Below, in pieces: positions 55,602 to 61,722 of a stretch of 61,722 nucleotides of DNA. The DNA is from Gammaproteobacteria bacterium UBA7803 (GTDB taxonomy: Bacteria > Pseudomonadota > Gammaproteobacteria > Pseudomonadales > Azotimanducaceae), in contig DLCH01000075.1 in assembly GCA_002480525.1 (NCBI GenBank), forward strand, positions 138,990 through 200,711. Direction: 5' to 3'. The notes beneath the pieces were generated by a model. It was not told the DNA's origin and made no database searches. It saw only the letters and a program-made list of their open reading frames with translations. Each line of letters starts with the position of its first letter. Within the stretch, counting starts at the first letter, position 1. Made by a program: the position numbers and the translations under genes.

Positions 55602-56477
55602 ATGGACATAGAACTCGTCCGGACCTTTCTGGAAGTGAACCGGCTCCGCCACTTCGGGCGCGCGGCGGAGCGGCTGTTCGTCACCCCGGCCGCCGTCAGC
55701 GCCCGGGTGCGTCTGCTGGAGGAACACCTCGGCGCGGTGCTGTTCAGCCGCGCCCGCAACAACATCCATCTGACCCCCGCCGGACAGCGGTTCCTGCCCC
55801 ACGCGGAGAACATGGTGCGGAGCTGGCAGCGTGCTGTGACCAGCGTCGGCGGCGGCGAGCGCACGGACATGGTGGCGCTGGGCAGTCTCCACAGCATCTG
55901 GAACGTGCTGCTCGACGGCTGGCTGGCGCAGGTGTACGGGCAGGACCTGGGGGTGGCGCTGCAGGTGGAGCTGCTGTCCTCGCAGGCCGTCGTCAGCCGG
56001 ATGCGGGAGCAGTCCCTCGACCTGGCGCTGATGTACGAGCCGCCCCAGGCCCGGGACCTCCGGGTCGATGCGGTGTCCCGGGTGTCGCTGGCCCTGTTCG
56101 CCGACCGGCCGGGGCTCACGGCGGACGAGGCGCTGTCCGGGTACGTGCACGTGGACTGGGGCGTGCAGTTCGCCATGTCCTTGTCCCGGGCCCTGCCGGG
56201 ACTGCCGGAGCCGGTGCTGCGGGTCGACACGCCCGAGATCGCCCGGGACTTCCTGTGCCGGCGCGGCGGCGCCGCCTTTCTGCCGGAGACGGTGTCGGGC
56301 GGCGGCAGCGCCGACGGACCGTTGCACCCGGTCACCGGCGCCCCGCGGATCGACCGCACCGTCTACCTGGTGGAGAGCGCGGAAGCGGCGGAATCGGCGG
56401 TTCGCGACCGGGTGCGCGCCGCGCTGGCGGCGTGGCTGGAGGCGCCCGCGCCGTCGGATCGGACGGCGCTCAGCTGA
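55602..56477 (+). CDS. LysR-family regulator, HdfR-like
   Basis: A 291-residue LysR protein. The N-terminal helix-turn-helix MDIELVRTFLEVNRLRHFGR, then AAERLFVTPAAVSARVRLLE and the strand NNIHLTPAGQRFLPHAE follow HdfR almost residue for residue. The substrate-binding domain is Leu/Val-rich and ordinary. E. coli HdfR represses flagellar flhDC; here the target is unknown, but the divergent PA3496-like gene is a likely one. The 3' end overlaps the PlsC stop by 8 bp. Confidence 0.88.
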   Translation: MDIELVRTFLEVNRLRHFGRAAERLFVTPAAVSARVRLLEEHLGAVLFSRARNNIHLTPAGQRFLPHAENMVRSWQRAVTSVGGGERTDMVALGSLHSIWNVLLDGWLAQVYGQDLGVALQVELLSSQAVVSRMREQSLDLALMYEPPQARDLRVDAVSRVSLALFADRPGLTADEALSGYVHVDWGVQFAMSLSRALPGLPEPVLRVDTPEIARDFLCRRGGAAFLPETVSGGGSADGPLHPVTGAPRIDRTVYLVESAEAAESAVRDRVRAALAAWLEAPAPSDRTALS

Positions 56478-57453
56478 CGCTGTCCTGCGCCGCCGGCGCG
56501 CTCAGCGCCGTGACCTCCCGGGCCATGCGGTCCCATTGCTCGAACAGGAACTGCTGCCGAGCCTCGGCGCCCGCCGGCACGGCGGCAAAGGGCACGCGCC
56601 AGAAGCGGATGCGCACGTGCTGGTGCATCCAGGCGCCGTTCCACAGGGTTCCGAAGTGGCTGGATCCCTCGAACCCGGCGTGGGCGCAGAACACCAGATC
56701 GCGTCCGGGGTTGGCGCCGAGCATGGCCAGCGTTCCGCCGAGGCGCGGCGGCAGCAGCATGGGCCAGCGGTCGAGCTGCGCCTGCATCTCCGGCACGTCG
56801 GCATAGCGGCGGCGCAGCGCGTCGCGCTTGTCGGCTGAGCTGCGCGTGCCCTCCGGATAGATGAGCGCGCCCTCGTCGGGGCCGAGATCCCGCACCAGCT
56901 CGGCCACGCCCCGGCGCGCCCGTTCGCTGTCCTGGCCGCCGCGGTCGACGAAGTAGTTGGGCAGCCGGTTGCCGACGATGTCCAGACAGGGATCGAACAG
57001 CAGTTCCTTCTTCAGCACGTAACGCAGCCGGACGCCGAACGGAATGGCGTAGAACACCATCGGGATGACGGTGTCGGCGATGCTCGCGTGTCGCGGCAGC
57101 AGCAGCGCGGGAGGGCCTTCCAGGGCGTCCCGCCCATCGATCTGGAACCGCAGCCGGAACAGCTTCCGGGCCATCACCATCAGCGCGTTCGCCCACCAGC
57201 ACTGGAGCCGGTAGTTGGCCGTCATGAACCGCTCGTGGTCCCGGTGCCGCACCCACACCCAGAAGGACGCGACGATGCCGATGGTCTCGCACCACAGGTA
57301 GCCGCAGACGAACAGCAGCGTGGGCACGGCGCCACGGCAGGCGGGAATCCAGGAAACGAGCCAGGCGGCGACGAGCAGCGCCGGCAGTGCGGCGGAGGCA
57401 ACCGCGGTAGCCAGCAGGAACGCCGGTACCGTGATCAGCCGTCTAGCCGCCAC
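56470..57453 (-). CDS. 1-acyl-sn-glycerol-3-phosphate acyltransferase family protein (PlsC-like)
   Basis: A 327-residue acyltransferase with two N-terminal hydrophobic helices, motif I RHASIADT (H-x4-D), a basic segment LKKELLFDP, and motif III YPEGTRSS. It would acylate lysophosphatidate or a related lysolipid at the inner membrane. The start is GTG at 57453, overlapping the MATE stop by 11 bp, with no clear Shine-Dalgarno, so translation is probably coupled to the MATE gene. Confidence 0.87.
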   Translation of the reverse strand: MAARRLITVPAFLLATAVASAALPALLVAAWLVSWIPACRGAVPTLLFVCGYLWCETIGIVASFWVWVRHRDHERFMTANYRLQCWWANALMVMARKLFRLRFQIDGRDALEGPPALLLPRHASIADTVIPMVFYAIPFGVRLRYVLKKELLFDPCLDIVGNRLPNYFVDRGGQDSERARRGVAELVRDLGPDEGALIYPEGTRSSADKRDALRRRYADVPEMQAQLDRWPMLLPPRLGGTLAMLGANPGRDLVFCAHAGFEGSSHFGTLWNGAWMHQHVRIRFWRVPFAAVPAGAEARQQFLFEQWDRMAREVTALSAPAAQDSVS

Positions 57454-58774
57454 GCGGAAAAAAGCTCTGTCTGAACCATAGGAACCCGAGGATACCCATT
57501 ATGGCGTTGCTGATCGCCGTGGCGACGAAGATGCCGGGGTATCCGAACAGCCCGTTCAGCAGCAGCGCCAGGGGTATGTAGAGGATGAACATCCGCGTGA
57601 AGGACAGCATGGTGGACGGCAGAGGCTTGCCCAGCGCATTGAACGAGGCGGACGACATCATGAGTACGCCCCACAGGCCGTAGCTCCAGGGAACGACGGC
57701 CAGATAGAACGCGGCGGTGGCGATGACGCCGGGGCTCTCGTCGACCCAGCCGGCGATGACGTCACCGAAGGCCAGCAGCGGCAGGGCGGCCACCACCCCC
57801 CAGATCAGGCAGAACTGGTAGGTGACGCGGAGCCCGTCCTTCACGCGGTCCGGGCGGCTGCCGCCCCAGTTCTGGCCGACGAACGGGCCGATGCTGCCGG
57901 ACAGGGCGAACAGCAGCATCACGGCCACGGCCTCGACCCGGGTCGCCACGCCGAAGCCGGCGACGACCACCTCGCCGTGACCGGCGAGCATGCGGGTGAT
58001 GACGGCGGCGCTGACGGGACCGATGAGCTGGGTCGCCATGGCCGGCAGGCCGACGTGGAGAATGCGCCGGCAGGAACTCCAGAAACCGGGCAGGACGTCC
58101 CGGAGCAGCAGCATGTCGTTGCGGGAAACGTAGACCAGCAGCACGAGCACGGTCGCGATCCGGGAAATGGCCATCGCCGTCGCGGCGCCGGCGAGCTCCA
58201 TCCTGGGCAGTCCGAACCAGCCGAAGATCAGAAACGGATCCAGCGCCAGATGCAGCGCGGCGCCGAGCGTCATGACGACCCCGGGAATGGTCGCGCTGCC
58301 GTTGGCGCGCATGATGTTGCCGGCAACCATCGTGGTGGTGAACAGCACGACGCTGGGGTAGTAGATGTCGAGATAGCTGTGGATGAGTGGCATCACCTCG
58401 GCGGTCGCGCCGAGCGCCATGAACACCGGGTCGATGGTGGCCCAGCCGAGGAACGACAGCGCGATCATCGCGCCCGCCACGAGCAGCAGAGCGTGGGTTC
58501 CGAGCCGTTTCACCTCCTCCCTCGCCCCGGAGCCGACGTTGCGGGCGATCACGGACGACGTGCCGATGCCGATCCCCAGGGCGATGCTGTTCAGGATCAT
58601 CACCAGCGGGAAGGTGAAGGTGACGGCGGCGACCTGCTCGGTGCCGAGCTGGCCGATGAAGCCGATCTCCAGCATGGACACGAGGATGTTGCTGGACACG
58701 CCCATCATCATGGGCGCCGTCAGGCGGAACAGGGACCCGGCCACGGGCCCTTGGGTGAGGTCGCGTGCGCTCAT
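57443..58774 (-). CDS. MATE-family efflux transporter
   Basis: A 443-residue protein with 12 predicted helices: LTAPMMMGVSSNILVSMLEI, ALGIGIGTSSVIARNVG, and in the second half a repeat of the same layout (LHVGLPAMATQLIGPVSAAV). MATE proteins export drugs or metabolites in exchange for Na+ or H+. Start at 58774 (MSARDLTQG) fits the family; the frame continues to 58879 without conservation. Cytoplasmic membrane. Confidence 0.9.
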   Translation of the reverse strand: MSARDLTQGPVAGSLFRLTAPMMMGVSSNILVSMLEIGFIGQLGTEQVAAVTFTFPLVMILNSIALGIGIGTSSVIARNVGSGAREEVKRLGTHALLLVAGAMIALSFLGWATIDPVFMALGATAEVMPLIHSYLDIYYPSVVLFTTTMVAGNIMRANGSATIPGVVMTLGAALHLALDPFLIFGWFGLPRMELAGAATAMAISRIATVLVLLVYVSRNDMLLLRDVLPGFWSSCRRILHVGLPAMATQLIGPVSAAVITRMLAGHGEVVVAGFGVATRVEAVAVMLLFALSGSIGPFVGQNWGGSRPDRVKDGLRVTYQFCLIWGVVAALPLLAFGDVIAGWVDESPGVIATAAFYLAVVPWSYGLWGVLMMSSASFNALGKPLPSTMLSFTRMFILYIPLALLLNGLFGYPGIFVATAISNAIMGILGFLWFRQSFFPRGG

Positions 58775-58898
58775 CGATTCGGCTTCGGGAAGACGCCGCA
58801 GTGTATGGGGTGCCCCGGTGAAATCAAAGCTGCGCGGTTGCCTGAGCCGGGACCGCCGTCCATGATCTGCCGATGTCACGGGAAGCGGCGGAGGGCGT

Positions 58899-60044
58899 TT
58901 GCAGATCGCGGGCCACGTAGACGGCGCCTACCGCGCGGTCGCGGACGCTTTCATCGAGGGGTTCGAGTCGGGCCGGGAACTTGGAGCGGCCCTCGCCGTG
59001 ATCGTCGATGGCCGCACGGTCGTCGACGTCTGGCACGGCAGCGTGGATCGGCGCCGTGATACACCCTGGCGCGAGGACACCCTGGTCTGCATGTTCTCGG
59101 TGACCAAGGCGATGACGGCCGTGTGCCTGCTGCAGGCGGTGGAGCGCGGACACCTGTCGCTCGATGCGCCGATTCGCGACCTGTGGCCGGAGTTCGAGCG
59201 CAACGGCAAGCAGGACGTCACACTCCGCCAGCTCATGAGCCATCAGGCCGGCCTGGTGGGCTTTCACGATCCCGCGCCGCGGGAGACGCTCTACGACTGG
59301 AACGCCTACGTGACCCGGCTGGCGGACGAGCGCCCCTGGTGGCCGCCCGGCACCCGGCACGGCTACCACGCGCAGACCTACGGCTTCCTCCTCGGGGAAG
59401 TGCTCCGGCGCAGCACGGGGCGCGGGGTGCGGGAATGGTTCCGGTCCGAAATCGCCGCCCCCCTCGACATCGACTTCTCCATCGGCGTGAGCAACCCGGA
59501 TCTGGCGCGTTGCGCCGACGTGATGCCGGCGCGCATGCGTCCGGAGGATTTCCGGGAACTGCCGGCGGCGACCCGGGAAATGATGCGCGACTTCAACGAC
59601 CCCTCGACCCCAACCGGTGCAGCGTTCCAGAGCCCGGCCATGGGCGCGGGATACCGCAACTCCCGCGAATTCCGACTGGCGGAGATTCCGGCCTCCAACG
59701 GTCACGGCACGGCTCGCGCGGCCGCCGCGATGTACGACGGACTCGGCCGGCTGCTGTCGCCGGAGGTGATGACCCAGGCGACGACGACCCACTCCCGCGG
59801 TCCGGACGAGGTGCTGAAGTCGCAAACCCATTTCGGCCTCGGCTTCATGCTCTACGACGAGGCCACACCGATCGGCGTGAAGCCGGGCAGCTTCGGCCAC
59901 GCCGGTGCCGGCGGCTCGATGGCGTTTCACGATCCGGTGGCCAGGGTGAGCTTCTGTTTCGCCATGAACCGCATGGAGATGGGCATGATCACGGGCGGAA
60001 CGACGGCGATGGCCGCAGCCGCAGCCGTGTACGACTGCCTCTAG
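58899..60044 (+). CDS. Serine hydrolase of the beta-lactamase/esterase (EstB) family
   Basis: A 381-residue protein with the class C-like SxxK motif FSVTKAM (Ser nucleophile) and the Tyr element near HGYHAQTYG; a C-terminal HAGAGGSMAF segment stands for the KTG box. No signal peptide, so it is a cytoplasmic esterase-type member rather than a periplasmic beta-lactamase. The start appears to be TTG at 58899 with GGAGGG just before it; no better in-frame ATG exists. It is 10 bp upstream of the amidohydrolase gene, a probable operon. Confidence 0.83.
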   Translation: MQIAGHVDGAYRAVADAFIEGFESGRELGAALAVIVDGRTVVDVWHGSVDRRRDTPWREDTLVCMFSVTKAMTAVCLLQAVERGHLSLDAPIRDLWPEFERNGKQDVTLRQLMSHQAGLVGFHDPAPRETLYDWNAYVTRLADERPWWPPGTRHGYHAQTYGFLLGEVLRRSTGRGVREWFRSEIAAPLDIDFSIGVSNPDLARCADVMPARMRPEDFRELPAATREMMRDFNDPSTPTGAAFQSPAMGAGYRNSREFRLAEIPASNGHGTARAAAAMYDGLGRLLSPEVMTQATTTHSRGPDEVLKSQTHFGLGFMLYDEATPIGVKPGSFGHAGAGGSMAFHDPVARVSFCFAMNRMEMGMITGGTTAMAAAAAVYDCL

Positions 60045-60054
60045 GAGTGAGCGG

Positions 60055-61134
60055 ATGAAGATCGTCGATTGTGATGCCCACGTTCTCGAGCCGGCGGACC
60101 TCTGGCAGACCTACTTGGAGCCGGAGTTCCGTGACCGTGCGATCCGCATCGAAGAACACGACGGCGTCGAGAAACTCATCATCGGGGAGCAAGTCGTTCT
60201 CGAAGGTGTCGTAGCGGGCCTGGGCGGCGCCGAGGCGGACAAGGCGAAACTGTTCAGCGGCGGCCTTTCCTACGTACGCGACAATCCCCTGGACAGCTAC
60301 GACCCGCGCGCCCGCGCGGCTCGAATGGACGCCTGGGGCATCGACCAGGCGGTGATGTTCCCGACCATCGGCATCCTGCCGTTCCCGACGAGTGACCAGG
60401 CCCTCGCGTCCGCCTACTGCCGCGCCTACAACAACTGGATGGCCGAGTTCTGCGAGTCCGTTCCCGGGCGTTTCCACGCTGTCGCCCTGGTCAACTGGTA
60501 CGACGTCGAGTCTGCGGTGGCCGAGCTGGAGCGGTGCATCAGGCGGGGATTCCGCGCCCTGTTCGTGCCTCCGGAAACCGTCGATGGCAGGCGCCCCGGC
60601 GACTCGGCATTCGACCCCATCTGGCGCGTCTGCGAGGACGCCGGAATCCCGGGCTGCTTCCACGTCATCGTGCGGTTCGGTGGCGCCGCGGTGCCTTTTG
60701 CGGCCTGGCACGCGACCTCGCCGGGCCCGCTGTTCGGCTTCGGTCTCGGCGGCACGGGTCAGCTCATCCCCGCCGTGGCCAGCGTCATCACCGACGGCCT
60801 GTTCGAGCGGTTCCCGAAACTGAAGATCGTCAGCGTCGAGGCAGGCTGCGGATACGCGCCCTACCTCATGGACCGGCTGGACGCCAAGTTCGAGGCGTTC
60901 AGAGATCTGGTACCGCTACCCCGCCGCCCGAGCGAGTACGTTCGCGAGAACGTCTATTTCGTAGCGGAGCAGGGCGAGCGCACCATAGACATGGCGCTGG
61001 AGCTCGTCGGACGCGACCGCATACTCTGGGGTAGCGACTACCCCCACGTGGACGCGCTCAATCTGAGCGAACATCTTCCCAGGAAGTGGCCAGAGCTGGC
61101 TGAGAATTTTCTGTCGGTGTTTCCGGTTCGCTGA
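60055..61134 (+). CDS. Amidohydrolase family protein (ACMSD-like TIM barrel)
   Basis: A 359-residue amidohydrolase-2 protein. The N-terminal DCDAHVLEP carries the first metal ligand, with CFHVIV, EAGCGYAPYLM and GSDYPHVD (final Asp) as the further active-site segments. Members of this group decarboxylate or hydrolyse aromatic or cyclic acids. Overlaps the histidine-kinase gene tail-to-tail by 77 bp. GC content is slightly lower than the window mean. Substrate unknown. Confidence 0.85.
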   Translation: MKIVDCDAHVLEPADLWQTYLEPEFRDRAIRIEEHDGVEKLIIGEQVVLEGVVAGLGGAEADKAKLFSGGLSYVRDNPLDSYDPRARAARMDAWGIDQAVMFPTIGILPFPTSDQALASAYCRAYNNWMAEFCESVPGRFHAVALVNWYDVESAVAELERCIRRGFRALFVPPETVDGRRPGDSAFDPIWRVCEDAGIPGCFHVIVRFGGAAVPFAAWHATSPGPLFGFGLGGTGQLIPAVASVITDGLFERFPKLKIVSVEAGCGYAPYLMDRLDAKFEAFRDLVPLPRRPSEYVRENVYFVAEQGERTIDMALELVGRDRILWGSDYPHVDALNLSEHLPRKWPELAENFLSVFPVR

Positions 61135-61722
61135 CTGGCGGAAACGTCAGGCGAAAGGTGGTGTACTCGCCTTCCTTGGACTCGCATTGGATCTCGCCAC
61201 CCAGCGACTCCATGACCATTTTGCAGAAGCTCAGGCCTATGCCGGCGCCTTGGCCGGGCTTCGCGGTTGTGTAAAACCGATCGAACACTCGTCTCCGAGT
61301 TGAAGGCGGCATTCCTGCACCGGTGTCGGTTATCGATACCAGGCGCCGATTGGATTCGCCAATCCGAACGTGAACTCGTCCTTCGGAGTTGTTCTGTGCA
61401 AAGTAAACTGAATTCTTGAGCAGGTTGAAGAAGACGTGTGTGATAAGCACGCGCGGGGCATCAATCCTGAAGTCAGAGGCAACTTCCAGATTAATGAGTT
61501 GGCGCTCATGCGTATTGTTGAATGGGTATCGCTTTATCGCTTCAGTCACGATTTCCGATATGGAGAGAAGCTCTTTGGGTCCCGTACGAGAGGAGACTTG
61601 GGTCGTGTTCAACAACAGCATGTCGATAATCGTATTTGAATAGTCGACCTCTCTTTCGATAGTGGCGATCGCATCTCGAAGACCACTGACCTGTCTATTT
61701 GTTAGCGCCGAAGTAAAAATGA
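61058..61722 (-). CDS. Sensor histidine kinase, C-terminal part (5' end beyond window)
   Basis: Open to the window edge on the minus strand, at least 221 residues. A dimerisation-type helix contains EREVDYSNTIIDMLLLN, followed by an ATPase domain: N-box FFNLLKNSVYFAQNN, G1 ITDTGAGMPP, F-box DRFYTTAKPG and G2 GAGIGLSFCKMV. The I-E-x-EV-x-Y-x-N-TII-x-MLL pattern resembles the CqsS/LqsS quorum-sensing kinases. Base composition is about 50% GC, far below the window mean. The last 25 or so residues are translated antisense to the amidohydrolase 3' end, so the original stop was probably lost. No receiver domain is seen in this part. Confidence 0.8.
   Translation of the reverse strand, partial: IFTSALTNRQVSGLRDAIATIEREVDYSNTIIDMLLLNTTQVSSRTGPKELLSISEIVTEAIKRYPFNNTHERQLINLEVASDFRIDAPRVLITHVFFNLLKNSVYFAQNNSEGRVHVRIGESNRRLVSITDTGAGMPPSTRRRVFDRFYTTAKPGQGAGIGLSFCKMVMESLGGEIQCESKEGEYTTFRLTFPPVSEPETPTENSQPALATSWEDVRSD

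Noticed and set aside
58873..58899. ATG at 58873 as start of the serine hydrolase
   Set aside because: It is in a different frame from the conserved protein; TTG at 58899 is the only in-frame start with a nearby Shine-Dalgarno.

Overview
The window is about 69% G+C and densely packed. Many neighbouring genes overlap by 4 bp (ATGA or GTGA). The gene content points to a high-GC Pseudomonadota chromosome, most likely a gammaproteobacterium: an OprI/Lpp-like lipoprotein ending in a lysine, an ErfK/YbiS-type L,D-transpeptidase, a PA3496-family protein beside an HdfR-like LysR regulator, a LolA-like/RND/outer-membrane export cassette, and REP palindromes with a GTAG foot. I cannot name the genus. 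No rRNA, tRNA, CRISPR array, integrase or transposase was recognised.

Layout. 1-3316: a plus-strand operon for a multicopper oxidase (5' end outside the window), a membrane-anchored cupredoxin and an FAD oxidoreductase. 3333-10312: lipid and acyl-CoA catabolism (acyl-CoA dehydrogenase, ChaC-like cyclotransferase, M20 amidohydrolase, enoyl-CoA hydratase, acyl-CoA synthetase, F420/LLM-type oxidoreductase), with one REP pair inside the ChaC-like gene and a REP-derived tandem array between two other genes. 10395-21171: a minus-strand series of a frameshifted hybrid kinase, a LuxR-type ATPase regulator, an alpha/beta hydrolase, an MMPL/RND exporter, a LolA-like protein and an outer-membrane beta-barrel. 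21383-34672: mixed metabolism, including an atypical SDR, PhyH, SulP, glutathione-dependent formaldehyde dehydrogenase, amidohydrolase, a secreted metallo-beta-lactamase-fold lactonase-like protein, a secreted Asp/Arg repeat protein with an outer-membrane barrel, sulfotransferase, an ECF sigma factor with its DGPF partner, NUDIX and PIG-L. 34973-39453: an ABC ATPase and a permease fused to an M1 peptidase. 39472-48470: methyltransferase, glycolate-oxidase-like enzyme, amidase, cupin, L,D-transpeptidase facing an Lpp-like lipoprotein, PPK2, hydrolase, ADH and an unknown protein.

48519-54145 is the most distinctive block. It is a minus-strand operon, amidase, then mevalonate diphosphate decarboxylase, then a GHMP phosphomevalonate kinase, then a single 753-residue protein that joins class II HMG-CoA reductase to mevalonate kinase. 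Together these cover HMG-CoA to isopentenyl diphosphate. HMG-CoA synthase and IPP isomerase are not in the window. 54219-61134 holds quinone oxidoreductase, PA3496-like, HdfR-like, PlsC, MATE, a beta-lactamase-fold esterase and an amidohydrolase. From about 61135 the base composition falls sharply and a truncated histidine kinase gene runs off the window; its 3' end reads into the antisense of the amidohydrolase gene, which suggests a recombination boundary.

Start codons were chosen by Shine-Dalgarno match, overlap with the upstream stop, and signal peptide position. All functions are family-level readings of the translated sequence.
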